Of a stretch of DNA of 64,000 bases, positions 44,844 through 54,195 are shown one piece after another. Each line of letters begins with the position of its first letter. Positions within the stretch are counted from its first letter, which is position 1. Position numbers and translations under genes: made by a program. This DNA is from VAZQ01 sp963756715 (lineage in GTDB: Bacteria; Pseudomonadota; Alphaproteobacteria; Rhizobiales; Xanthobacteraceae): contig CAVWOV010000019.1 of NCBI GenBank assembly GCA_963756715.1, positions 124,001 through 188,000 of the forward strand, given 5' to 3'. The notes beneath the pieces were generated by a model. The model did no database searches. It saw nothing but the letters and a program-made list of their open reading frames with translations, and was not told the DNA's origin.

Positions 44844-45476
44844 TCAACCACGCCCGGAATTGGCCTTGGATTGAAACACCCACGGCTGTTCCACGCGCAG
44901 GTACGCCTGATAGGCATCGATCTCGCTTTCGTGCCGCAGGATCAATGACGTCTCATCGAGACCTTCGAGCAGCGATGTGCGCCGGTCCTCGGCAAGCGTG
45001 AACGGAATCTCTCGGCCGTCCGGCGGCGCAACGATGCAACGCACCAGATCGACGGTGACGATCGGCTCGGGCGCGGCCGCCACCGCCTCGGCAAGCCGCT
45101 CGGTCTCGACCTCGCTGAGCCTGACCGGAAGCAGACCGTTCTGGCACGCATTGCTGAAGAAGATTTCGCCAAAGCCCGGCGCGATCACACATCGGATACC
45201 AAAACGCATGAGCGCCCAGACCGCTCCCTCGCGCGAACTGCCACAGCCGAAATTAGGACCGGCGATCAGGATTTGGCTTTTGCGATAGCGCGGCTGATTC
45301 AGGACGAAATCCGATTTTTCGGCACCGTCAGACTCATAACGCCAGTTTGAAAACAACTTCTGGCCGAGATCGATCGAGCGCGACAACATATAGATTGGCG
45401 CGATGATCGCGCCGGTATCGATGTTCGCGCGCATCAGCGGCGCCGCAATACCCCGGAGCGTGGTGAATTTTTCCAT
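44844..45476 (-). CDS. LeuD-family hydro-lyase small subunit (3-isopropylmalate dehydratase-like)
   Basis: 210 residues. The swivelling aconitase-like domain has IAPLMRANIDTGAIIAPIYM and ILIAGPNFGCGSSREGAVWA, the substrate-binding GSSRE loop of LeuD. It lies 14 bases after the large-subunit gene. In the leucine pathway the enzyme isomerises 2- to 3-isopropylmalate, but no leuA or leuB is nearby; see the large subunit. Confidence 0.85.
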   Translation of the reverse strand: MEKFTTLRGIAAPLMRANIDTGAIIAPIYMLSRSIDLGQKLFSNWRYESDGAEKSDFVLNQPRYRKSQILIAGPNFGCGSSREGAVWALMRFGIRCVIAPGFGEIFFSNACQNGLLPVRLSEVETERLAEAVAAAPEPIVTVDLVRCIVAPPDGREIPFTLAEDRRTSLLEGLDETSLILRHESEIDAYQAYLRVEQPWVFQSKANSGRG

Positions 45477-45490
45477 TTCGATGCCGCCGG

Positions 45491-46888
45491 CTACACGACC
45501 CGCCGGACATCGACGATCCGCCCATGCACCGCCGCCGCCGCTACCATCGCGGGACTGGCAAGGTGGGTGCGGCTCTTCGATCCCTGGCGGTCTTCGAAAT
45601 TACGGTTCGACGTCGAGATGCAGCGGCGGCCTGGCGGCACGAAGTCGCCGCCGAGCGTCTGGCACATCGAGCATCCCGATTCACGCCACTGAAATCCGGC
45701 CTCCTTGAAGATGCGATCGAGGCCGGCCGCCTCCGCCGCAGCCTTAACCTGCGATGAACCCGGGACCACCAGCGCCGTCACGGTCTCGGGTACCTTGCGG
45801 CCCTTGATGACAGCCGCGGCGGCCTGCAGGTCGGAGAGACGACTGTTGGTGCACGAACCGATGAACGCGTAGTCGATGGGGAGGCCTTCCATTTTCATAC
45901 CCGGCTCAAGTCCCATATAGGCCAGCGCCTGCGTCATCGATGCCCGGCGCTCGGGCTGAACCTCCGACGGGTCCGGAATCCGCTCGTCGACACCAATCAC
46001 CTCCTGCGGCGACGTTCCCCACGTGACCTGCGGCTTGATCGCGCAGCAATCCACATCGATCTCCCGATCGAATACCGCGCCGTCCGCCGTCGGCAGTGTC
46101 CGCCAATAGGCGACCGCCCGGTCCCAAAGCTTGCCATTTGGCGCGTAAGGCCGACCGTCGAAAAACTGGATGGTGGTATCGTCCGGTGCGATCATTCCGG
46201 AGCGCGCACCGAACTCGATCGACATGTTGCAGATCGTCAACCGTCCATCGACCGGCAGCGCGCGGATCGCCGGCCCGGCATATTCGACCGCATAGCCGGT
46301 GCCCACCGCCACACCGTATTGCCCGATCAGATACAGAATGAGGTCCTTGGGCGTGACACCGTCCGCCACGCTACCCAGAAAATTGGCGCGCATGGTCTTC
46401 GGTTTCGGCAAAAGGAGAGTCTGGGTGGCGAACACGCGCTCGACTTCGGTCGTGCCGATTCCCCAGCCCCAAGCGCCCACTCCGCCGCTGGTCGCGGTGT
46501 GGCTGTCGCCACACACGACTGTCATCCCCGGCAACACAATGCCGTGCTCAGTGGCGATCACGTGAACGATCCCCTGGCCGGGGTCATTTACGTCGAACAG
46601 TTGCAGGCCGAACTCACGGCTGTTCTCCTGCATCGCGCCGATACGCTCGCGCGACGGCTCGTAGGTCTGCGCCGTGCGGCCCGGCAGCGTCGAGGGGTCG
46701 TGGTCGATTACGCCGAATGTGAGTTCGAGACTCTTCACGCCGCGCCCGCGTGTGCGCAGACCGTCGAAGGCATTGCGGCTGGTGCCCTCGTGCACGAAAT
46801 GGCGGTCGATGTGAATGAGCGCCCGCTCGCCAAACGAGCGCACCATGTGCGATTGCCAGATTTTTTCGAACAGCGTTGTGCCAGACAT
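45491..46888 (-). CDS. LeuC-family hydro-lyase large subunit (3-isopropylmalate dehydratase-like)
   Basis: 465 residues. Iron-sulfur ligands are the Cys in AFIGSCTNSRLSDLQAAA and two in ESGCSMCQTLGGDF. STSNRNFEDRQG and VVCGDSHTATSGGVGAWGWG are aconitase-superfamily signatures. It is in full frame. Divergent GntR regulator, downstream Bug binding protein and absence of leucine genes suggest a catabolic malate-type hydro-lyase (for example on a methylated malate) rather than leucine synthesis. The ATG at 46888 is chosen; an ATG three codons earlier is equally possible. Confidence 0.85.
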   Translation of the reverse strand: MSGTTLFEKIWQSHMVRSFGERALIHIDRHFVHEGTSRNAFDGLRTRGRGVKSLELTFGVIDHDPSTLPGRTAQTYEPSRERIGAMQENSREFGLQLFDVNDPGQGIVHVIATEHGIVLPGMTVVCGDSHTATSGGVGAWGWGIGTTEVERVFATQTLLLPKPKTMRANFLGSVADGVTPKDLILYLIGQYGVAVGTGYAVEYAGPAIRALPVDGRLTICNMSIEFGARSGMIAPDDTTIQFFDGRPYAPNGKLWDRAVAYWRTLPTADGAVFDREIDVDCCAIKPQVTWGTSPQEVIGVDERIPDPSEVQPERRASMTQALAYMGLEPGMKMEGLPIDYAFIGSCTNSRLSDLQAAAAVIKGRKVPETVTALVVPGSSQVKAAAEAAGLDRIFKEAGFQWRESGCSMCQTLGGDFVPPGRRCISTSNRNFEDRQGSKSRTHLASPAMVAAAAVHGRIVDVRRVV

Positions 46889-46950
46889 TCTGACCATTCG
46901 GGACCCATTGGGACTGAGCCGTAACTCGGCTATTCATAGCCCGAAGAAAT

Positions 46951-46984
46951 CTTGTGTACAAGATTGTTGCAATCTTGCTACAAG
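46951..46984. promoter_or_regulatory. Extended dyad operator between the hydro-lyase operon and the GntR gene
   Basis: CAAGATTG (46959-46966) and CAATCTTG (46970-46977) are perfect 8-base arms around TTG. They are flanked by CTTGT and ACAAG at the outer ends (46951, 46980), so the whole 34 bases form a nested dyad. It lies in the divergent promoter region and is the expected binding site for the adjacent GntR regulator. Confidence 0.65.
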
Positions 46985-47120
46985 TATTTATGCATTTCGG
47001 GTTAAACAAAGCGGAGCATTTCATTGCCGTCCGTCCGCGCTCAGCGGCGAAAGGTCGCAAGGATTACCCCGCCACGGCGGCCCGCCGTGCCGCGCCAAAG
47101 ACAAGCCCTCGCCGAAAGGC

Positions 47121-47789
47121 GTGGTGCCGCTTAAGGGGCGCGAGCGGCAACTGGTCGAGCCCGCCGTACGCGCCATCTCCGACCGCATCGCGAGCCGGGC
47201 CATCAATCCGGGCAACCGCATCAGCGAACAGGACATCTGCGAGGAGTTCCGCATCTCGCGCTCGACCGCCCGCGAAGTGTTGACGGCGCTACAACATCGC
47301 GGGCTTGTGGTTCGGCCGCCGAACCGCAGCGCCATCGTCACCCGGTTCACGCCTGAGGAAATCTACGAGACGTTCAGCATCCGTGAGGTGCTCGAAGGGC
47401 TTTGCTTCCGGCAGGCAACCGAGAACGAGCCGCCGGAGAGTTGGCAGGACCTGGTCGACCTCTACGGCTCTCCGATGGAAGACATTATTCAGAGAGGCGA
47501 CTACGCCGCCCAATTGAAGAACATCGACTACCTGATTGAGCGCGTTCGAACCGGTTCCCGCAACCGGACATTATGCACAATGCTCGACAGCATCGACGTG
47601 CGTAGCCGCTACATCATCTGCCGGACGCTGATTTTGCGCGGCCGGCTGGAAGTCGGCCTGACCGAAGTGCGCGGCGTGATCGCCGCCATGCGGCGCGGCG
47701 ACGCCGCCGAAGCCGAGGCACTGCGGCGGCAGAACATCCGCGGGCAGCGGGACTTCTTCCGCCGGCACGAGAGCCTCATCCTGAACTGA
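47121..47789 (+). CDS. GntR-family transcriptional regulator (FCD subfamily)
   Basis: About 222 residues. The winged helix is RIASRAINPGNRISEQDICE then EFRISRSTAREVLTALQHRG. The all-helical C-terminal FCD domain begins FTPEEIYETFSIREVLEGLC. The start is uncertain: GTG 47121 gives normal length and AAAGG lies just upstream; the frame is open further upstream but is rich in basic residues without similarity. It is divergent from the hydro-lyase operon, which it probably represses through the dyad at 46951-46984 until a carboxylate effector binds. Confidence 0.8.
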   Translation: MVPLKGRERQLVEPAVRAISDRIASRAINPGNRISEQDICEEFRISRSTAREVLTALQHRGLVVRPPNRSAIVTRFTPEEIYETFSIREVLEGLCFRQATENEPPESWQDLVDLYGSPMEDIIQRGDYAAQLKNIDYLIERVRTGSRNRTLCTMLDSIDVRSRYIICRTLILRGRLEVGLTEVRGVIAAMRRGDAAEAEALRRQNIRGQRDFFRRHESLILN

Positions 47790-47815
47790 CGCAGTGTGCA
47801 TTGGCGCCCCCCGCG

Positions 47816-47838
47816 CCGAGGCACGTTCGTGCCTTCGG
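47816..47838 (+). terminator. Hairpin after the GntR gene
   Basis: CCGAGGCAC and GTGCCTTCGG pair around a GTTC loop with one bulged base. It is placed 27 bases after the stop codon. There is no T-run, so termination is tentative. Confidence 0.4.
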
Positions 47839-47983
47839 TGGCAGCCGGCCCGTTCTCAGCCGGATGCGCACCTCGATTTGTCATATTTGAGATAGATCAA
47901 CCTTCGTAGGACGATGGACGAATACGTCCTTGGAGGCCGTCGGATGCGACTTGGCCAATCCTTGATGACCGGATGATATCGCG

Positions 47984-50786
47984 ATGTCGACGTATCGGCT
48001 CGACAAACTGTTTTCACCCCGGTCGGTCGCGGTCGTCGGCGCGAGCCCACGCCACACTTCGCCAGGCCGCGCCATTTTGCAGAATCTCCGCGAAGCAGGG
48101 TTCGACGGACCGGTCGGTCTCGTCAATCCGCGCTACGACGAGATTGAGGGGATCAAAGCCGTCAAGAGCATCGAAAACCTTCCGGCGCCCCCCGATCTGC
48201 TCGTGATCGCGGCGCCACCGCCAGCCGTGCCCGGCATCATCGCCGCCGCAGGTGAACGAGGCACGCTTGCCGCGATCATCATCACGGCAGGACTTGGACA
48301 TGGGGCAGGTTCGCTCGCGGAGGCCGCCGAGAAGGCAGCCCGCAAGACCGGTCTCCGGCTCATCGGCCCGAACTGCATCGGCGTTCTGGCGCCGCCCGCC
48401 AAGCTCAACGCCAGCTTTGCCGCCCGCATGCCGCCGGCAGGCGATCTCGCGCTCATATCCCAGTCCGGCGCCATTACGGCGGGCCTGATCGAATGGTCGG
48501 CGGCGCATGGCATTGGCTTCTCGGCGGTCGTTTCGGTCGGCGACAAGATCGACGTGGATTTCGGCGACCTGCTCGATTACTTCGCGCTCGACCGGGCCAC
48601 CCGCGCCATTCTGCTCTACATCGAGTTCGATCAAAGACGCGCGCAAGTTCATGTCGGCGGCGCGCGCGGCGGCGCGGATCAAGCCGGTGGTCGTGGTCAA
48701 GTCCGGCCGGCATGCGCAAGGCGCCAAGGCCGCGCAGACTCACACCGGCGCGCTCGCCGGTTCGGATTCGGTCTACGACGCAGCGTTCCGCCGCGCCGGC
48801 TTGTTGCGGGTGCTCGATCTCGATGAACTGTTCGCCGCGGCGGAGACGCTCGGACGGGTCCGGCCGTTTCCCGGCGATCGTCTGGCCATCCTGACCAATG
48901 GCGGCGGCATTGGTGTTCTCGCCGTCGACCGTCTGGCCGATCTTGGGGGACATCTCGCCGGCCTTTCTGCCGAGACGATGAAGACGCTCGACGCGACGCT
49001 GCCGCCGATCTGGTCCCGCGCGAATCCCGTCGACATCGCCGGCGATGCGGACGGCGCCCGCTATGCGACGGCGTTCGAAGCGTTGCTTGCCGATCCGGAG
49101 AACGACGCAATCCTGGTCATGAATGTCCCGACCGCCCTTGCTTCGGCGGAGGCGGCAGCTCAAGCGGTGGTCGGCGTTGCGCAAGCTCATCGCAGCGGGT
49201 CGATCACGCCGAAGCCGGTGTTCGCGGTGTGGGTCGGGGACAGCGAGGCGACGACGCCGATCTTTGAAGCGGCCCGTATTCCCAACTATGCAACCGAATC
49301 CGAGGCCGTCGGCGGATTCATGCACCTGGTGCGTTATCGGCAGGCGCTCGAAGCTTTGATGGCGACGCCGCCAAGCCTGCCGCAGGATTTCAAACCGGAC
49401 GTGGCGGCCGCTCGCGCGGCCGTCGCGGACGCGGTACGCGAGGGACGAACCTGGCTGGATCCGATCGAAATCACCCGCCTGCTTGCAGCTTACGCCATTC
49501 CGGTCGTGCCGGCGTTGCTTGCCCGCGATCCCGAGGAAGCGGCAGCAGTCGCGGCCCCGCTGCTGGCCGGAGGATCGGCCGTCGTGGCGAAGATCCTGTC
49601 GCCCGATATCGTCCATAAATCCGAAGTCGGCGGTGTGCGGCTGAACTTGATCAGCGAGCGAGCCGTGCACGAAGCGGTCGCCGATATTCTGGCGCGGGCC
49701 AAGACCGCAAGACCCGACGCCCGCATTCGGGGTGTCACGATCCATCCGATGATCGTGCGTCCCAAGGCGCGCGAACTCATCGCCGGACTTGCCGACGATC
49801 CAACCTTCGGACCGGTCGTTGTCTTCGGTCGCGGCGGGACCGCGGTCGAAGTCATCGGCGACAAGGCGCTCGCCCTGCCGCCGCTCGACCTTGCGCTCGC
49901 GCGCGAATTGATCGCCCGCACCCGCGTTGCGCGCGTGCTCAAGGCCTACCGCGACGTCCCGGCCGCCGACGAAGGCGCCATCGCGCTCCTGCTGGTGAAG
50001 CTCGCGCAACTGGCCGCCGACCTGCCCGAACTGCGGGAGTTGGATCTCAATCCGGTGCTTGCCGACCAGGAGCGGCATCATCGCGGTCGATGCCCGCGTC
50101 GCCGTGGCGCCCGTCGATCCGGTCCGCCGCGGCCCATGGCGACACCCGCGGTTCGCAATCCGGCCCTATCCGAAAGAGTGGGAGCGGCAGCGACGCTGCG
50201 CGACGGCACGACGGTGTTCGTCCGGCCGGTGCGCCCGGAAGACGAACCATTGTATGGACCGTTTTTCAAGGCGACCACCCAGCAGGATCTGCGCCTGCGG
50301 TTCTTCGCACCGGTCAAGGAATTCGGTCACGCCTTTACCGCCCGCTTCACGCAGATCGATTACGCGCGCGCCATGGCATTCATCGCGTTGGAGGAATCCA
50401 CCGGCGAACTGCTCGGCGTCGTTCGTCTGCACGCCGATGCCAACTACGACAAAGGCGAATACGCCATCCTGGTGCGCTCCGATCTGAAGGGGCGCGGCCT
50501 CGGCTGGCAGCTCATGCAGATGATCGTCGAATATGCCCGCGCCGAGGGCCTCAAAACCATCGAAGGACAAGTGCTGGGCGAGAACACCACGATGCTTGCG
50601 ATGTGCCGGGAGTTGGGCTTCGACATTGCGCCGGACCCCATGGACGCAAACACCTGCATCGTGAAGCTTGCGCTCGATCGTGAAGCTAGCGACAGCGGAG
50701 AATTGACTCCCCGCCCCGTCACCCTGAGCTTGCGCGCAAGCTTGGCGCGTCAGATCGCTTTACCCCCGCGCCGGTTTCATCGATGA
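47984..50786 (+). CDS. ADP-forming acyl-CoA synthetase / GNAT acetyltransferase fusion (Pat-like), with frame slips
   Basis: About 930 residues. The N-terminal CoA-binding domain starts MSTYRLDKLFSPRSVAVVGA, then the succinyl-CoA-ligase-like part with GPNCIGVLAP and LISQSGAITAGL. An ATP-grasp domain follows (VVAKILSPDIVHKSEVGGVR). The C-terminal ~180 residues are a GNAT domain (LRDGTTVFVRPVRPEDEPLY, GRGLGWQLMQMIVEYAR). The frame changes at 48624-48627 (one surplus base; IESIKDARKFMS continues), at about 50069-50071 (surplus) and back near 50190 (missing base), so SGIIAVDARVAVAPVDPVRR lies in the other frame. Such fusions acetylate lysines and often regulate acetyl-CoA synthetase. Confidence 0.85.
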
Positions 50787-50831
50787 TGGGCGCAGGCTGG
50801 CGAGATCAGCAAGAAACGGGAGGATATCGCG

Positions 50832-51791
50832 ATGACAAGACGGAACTGCGCGCGTTGGACGAGCCTCATTGTATCGGCGGCAATCGTGTCGGCGCTGTTG
50901 CCGGGTCGATTGTCGGCGCAGGACAAGCCCCTGATCCCCGTGCGCGCCGCCTACGTCCCGGTCGCGACCTGGCTTCCCGCCTGGGCGGCGCTCGACAAGG
51001 GCATCTTCGCCAAGCACGGCCTGGCGGTGACGCTTACGCAGATCCAGAACCTGTCGCTGTTGCCCGGGACCGTAGGCCGGCAGTTCGAATTCGCGGCGTC
51101 GACACCGACCGATTTGCTCAAGGCGGTGGCCGGCGGTCTCGATGTCGTGGCGAGTGCCGGACAGGCCATCGAAGTCAAGAGCAACCCGACCACGCAGGTC
51201 ATCGTCCGCAAGGATTCCGGCATCAAGAGCGTCAAGGACCTCAAGGGCAAGGCAATTGCGGCGCCGACGCTAGGCGCGGTGATCCATGTGGCAACGCTCT
51301 ACTGGCTCAAGAAGAACGGCGTTGATCCGTCGTCGATCCGCGGCGTCGAGGTCCCCTTCCCCAACATGGGCGACCAGCTCAAGGCCGGGAATGTCGACGC
51401 AGTTGAAGCCCTTGAGCCGTTCGTCGGCGCGCTGCTCGCGGCCGGCAATGTCTCGCTGGGCGATCCGCTGCTGGCTGCGGGCGACTCGGTGCTGTTCCCG
51501 TTCTGGATCTCCGACGGCAAGTGGGCGCGTGCCAATCGCCCAGTCATCAAGGCATGGATCAACTCTCTCACCGAGGCGAAATCCTTCATGGATGCCAATC
51601 CCGCGGAGGCCCGCGCCGTTCTCGCCAAATACTCGCGTCTGCCGCCGGCGATAGTCGCGAAAGTGCCGCTGCCGACCTACCGTTTCACAATTTCGCCCGA
51701 CGAACTCGGCGTGTGGATCGACGTGCTCAAGGATCTCGGCCAGCTTTCGGCGCCGATCAACAAGGCGGCGATCGTGGTGACGGCACAGTGA
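50832..51791 (+). CDS. ABC transporter substrate-binding protein (NMT1/SsuA-like)
   Basis: 319 residues with signal peptide (LIVSAAIVSALLPGRLSAQ). IPVRAAYVPVATWLPAWAAL and DKGIFAKHGLAVTLTQIQ form the usual first lobe, EFAASTPTDLLKAVAGGLDV the ligand loop. GGGAGGATATCGCG precedes the ATG. First gene of a five- or six-gene run with an ATPase and two different permeases. Ligand unknown. Confidence 0.87.
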   Translation: MTRRNCARWTSLIVSAAIVSALLPGRLSAQDKPLIPVRAAYVPVATWLPAWAALDKGIFAKHGLAVTLTQIQNLSLLPGTVGRQFEFAASTPTDLLKAVAGGLDVVASAGQAIEVKSNPTTQVIVRKDSGIKSVKDLKGKAIAAPTLGAVIHVATLYWLKKNGVDPSSIRGVEVPFPNMGDQLKAGNVDAVEALEPFVGALLAAGNVSLGDPLLAAGDSVLFPFWISDGKWARANRPVIKAWINSLTEAKSFMDANPAEARAVLAKYSRLPPAIVAKVPLPTYRFTISPDELGVWIDVLKDLGQLSAPINKAAIVVTAQ

Positions 51792-52600
51792 ATGCGCCGC
51801 TTCCCGCCAGCCCGGCGGAACCGGCGTCCGAACTCGTCTTCTCGTGCCAGTCTGCGACGGTCGAGCTGCCACACAAGGATGGCGCTCGACGCATCCTCGA
51901 CGACATCTCGCTCGAGCTTCGACGCGGCGAGTTCCTGACGGTCGTCGGCCCATCCGGCACCGGCAAGACCACGTTGCTGCGCGTGCTCGGCGGGCTCACG
52001 CCCTGCACCAGCGGCGCCGTCCGGGTGCACGGCCAGTTGATCGACGGTCCGCCCGCCGATGTGGTGATCGTGTTCCAGGACTATTCGCACGCGCTGCTGC
52101 AGTGGCGGACGGTTGCCCGCAACGTCGCGTTCGGATTGGAGGGCAAACTGCCCCGCGCCGAAATCCGGGAGCGGGTGCGCGACGCGCTCCGCCTCGTCCG
52201 GCTCGATGGGCATGCCGACGACTATCCCTGGCAACTGTCCGGCGGCATGCAGCAGCGCGTGCAGATCGCCCGCGCGCTGGCGCTGCGTCCGGCGGTCCTG
52301 CTGATGGACGAGCCATTCGCGGCGCTCGACGCCATGACCAAGGCCACGCTCCAGGACGAGCTGCTGCGGGTGCGCGACGAGACCGGATCGAGCTTCGTGT
52401 TCGTGACCCACGACATCGAGGAAGCGGTCTATCTTGGCGACCGGGTCGCGGTGATCACCGGCGCCCCCGGCCGGATCGAGCGCACGGTCGCGATCGATCT
52501 GCCGAAGCCGCGCGACCAGATCGTGACCCGGCAGATGCCGGAATTTCTCGAACTGCGCTACCTGCTGCACCAGGCGATCCGGCAAAGCCAGCATGCCTAA
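51788..52600 (+). CDS. ABC transporter ATP-binding protein (NitT/TauT type)
   Basis: 270 residues, GTG start overlapping the binding-protein stop (GTGA). Walker A GPSGTGKTTLLRVLGG, Q-loop VFQDYSHALLQWRTVARNVA, signature LSGGMQQRVQIARALA, Walker B VLLMDEPFAALDAMTK and the H-loop FVTHDIEEAVYLGDRV are all intact. It overlaps the first permease gene by 8 bases. Confidence 0.9.
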   Translation: MNAPLPASPAEPASELVFSCQSATVELPHKDGARRILDDISLELRRGEFLTVVGPSGTGKTTLLRVLGGLTPCTSGAVRVHGQLIDGPPADVVIVFQDYSHALLQWRTVARNVAFGLEGKLPRAEIRERVRDALRLVRLDGHADDYPWQLSGGMQQRVQIARALALRPAVLLMDEPFAALDAMTKATLQDELLRVRDETGSSFVFVTHDIEEAVYLGDRVAVITGAPGRIERTVAIDLPKPRDQIVTRQMPEFLELRYLLHQAIRQSQHA

Positions 52601-53381
52601 GCTCGAACAGTGGTTGGGCCGCATCAATTGGCTCGGGCTTGGAACCATCCTGCTGGTCGTCGCGATCTGGGAGATCGCGCTGCGGGCCGGGCTTGCCCAA
52701 TATCAGAACCTGCCGGCGCCATCCGCTATCGCGATCGGGCTCATGGAGATCGTTCGCAGCGGCCAGTTGATCGTGGATACCGCTCACACGCTGCGCTCGG
52801 TGCTGGTGGGCTGGGCGGTGGCGATGGTGGCCGGCGTAACATTCGGATTGCTGCTCGGAAGCTCTGCCACGATCCGGCGTTACACGCTGGCCTCGATCGA
52901 GGTGCTGCGTCCGATGCCGGGTATCGCCTTCGCGCCGGTCGCGCTGCTGCTGTTCGGCTTCTCGCTGCAGATGGAACTGATGGTCATCATTCTGCCCGCG
53001 CTGTGGCCCGTCCTCATCAACACCATGGGCGCCGTCATGGGCGTGCATGCGCGCCTGTTTGAAGTCGGGCAGACATTCCGCCTCTCGCATGCCGACATTC
53101 TCCGCAAGATCATGCTGCCGGCGGCGCTGCCCGGCGTGCTGGTCGGCGCGCGCCTGAGCCTGACACTGGCCCTGGTGCTGGCGATCGTCGCCGAAATGAT
53201 CGGCAATCCGGCCGGCCTCGGTTACGCCGTCGTGCGCGAGCAGCAGGCCATGCGCCCGGAACTCATGTTCGCCTACGTGGTGGCGATCGGGCTCCTCGGC
53301 GTCATCCTGAACGCGGTACTCACCGGCGCCGTCGCATTGTTGTTTCCGGCGGCGTCCGGCCGCCTGCGCGAGGCGGGCTGA
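52593..53381 (+). CDS. ABC transporter permease (SsuC/TauC type), first of two
   Basis: 262 residues, six membrane segments. The EAA loop is VGQTFRLSHADILRKIMLPA then ALPGVLVGARLSLTLALV. The ATG overlaps the ATPase end and the stop overlaps the next permease start (TGATG), so stoichiometric synthesis is likely. Confidence 0.88.
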   Translation: MPKLEQWLGRINWLGLGTILLVVAIWEIALRAGLAQYQNLPAPSAIAIGLMEIVRSGQLIVDTAHTLRSVLVGWAVAMVAGVTFGLLLGSSATIRRYTLASIEVLRPMPGIAFAPVALLLFGFSLQMELMVIILPALWPVLINTMGAVMGVHARLFEVGQTFRLSHADILRKIMLPAALPGVLVGARLSLTLALVLAIVAEMIGNPAGLGYAVVREQQAMRPELMFAYVVAIGLLGVILNAVLTGAVALLFPAASGRLREAG

Positions 53382-54166
53382 TGTTGCAACGCTTCGGCCG
53401 GAGCTTCGATTTCCTGCGCGGCAGCCTGCCGCCGGTGCGCGGATTGTTGCCGTTGGTCCTGCTGCTGATCGTCTGGCAGCTCTTGCAATCCGGCCCATCG
53501 CCCTATTTCCCCGCGCCGTCGCAGTGGTGGACGGCGACCATCGCGCTGTTCAACCGCGGCCACCTGATGACCGCGTTCGGCGCGACCACGATCACGTTTC
53601 TCGAAGGGCTTGCGCTCGCCATCGTCACCGGCACCGTGCTGGGGGTCCTGATCGGCGTGTCCGATCGCGCCGCCCGCGCGCTGCAGCCGCTGCTCGAGTT
53701 CATGCGCGCGATCCCGCCGCCCGTGACCGTTCCGGTCGCCTCGCTGCTGATCGGCTACAGCGAGAGCATGAAGCTCACCGTGATCGTGCTGTCGGCGCTG
53801 TGGCCGATCCTGTTGAACACCACCTCCGCGGTGCGCCAGATCGATCCGCTGCTGCTCGATGTCGCGCGGTCGTTCCGGCTGAGCCCGATGGAGCGCATCT
53901 GCCGAATCATTCTGCCCGCCATCGTACCGTCGCTGCTGCTGGGCATCCGGATCGCGATTCCGCTCGCCATCGTCGTGACGCTCCTGGTCGAGATGCTGAC
54001 GTCGCTGCCCGGAATCGGTGCGTTGATGATCCGCTCACAACGCAATTTCCAGTCGAGCGAGGTCTATGCGCTGCTCGTGCTGATCGGACTGTTCGGTTTC
54101 GTGGTCAACGACTTGTTCTCGCTGATTGAAGGCTTCATCATGCGTCGCTGGCCGCCGCGCGCCTGA
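53381..54166 (+). CDS. ABC transporter permease (SsuC/TauC type), second of two
   Basis: 261 residues, six membrane segments. EAA loop DVARSFRSLSP-like (here DVARSFRLSPMERICRIILP then AIVPSLLLGIRIAIPLAIVV). It is distinct from the first permease in sequence, so the channel is probably a heterodimer, which is less usual than the homodimer of typical SsuC systems. Confidence 0.87.
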   Translation: MLQRFGRSFDFLRGSLPPVRGLLPLVLLLIVWQLLQSGPSPYFPAPSQWWTATIALFNRGHLMTAFGATTITFLEGLALAIVTGTVLGVLIGVSDRAARALQPLLEFMRAIPPPVTVPVASLLIGYSESMKLTVIVLSALWPILLNTTSAVRQIDPLLLDVARSFRLSPMERICRIILPAIVPSLLLGIRIAIPLAIVVTLLVEMLTSLPGIGALMIRSQRNFQSSEVYALLVLIGLFGFVVNDLFSLIEGFIMRRWPPRA

Positions 54167-54195
54167 CGCCCAATAAAATCGAAAGCAGGATCAAG

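Noticed and set aside
44844..46888. Leucine biosynthesis operon
   Set aside because: Family match is good, but no leuA, leuB or leader is nearby, and regulator and transporter context is catabolic. Not excluded, only not preferred.
48474..50081. 535-codon open frame on the minus strand
   Set aside because: Antisense of the CoA-synthetase fusion gene, which has clear domain motifs on the plus strand.
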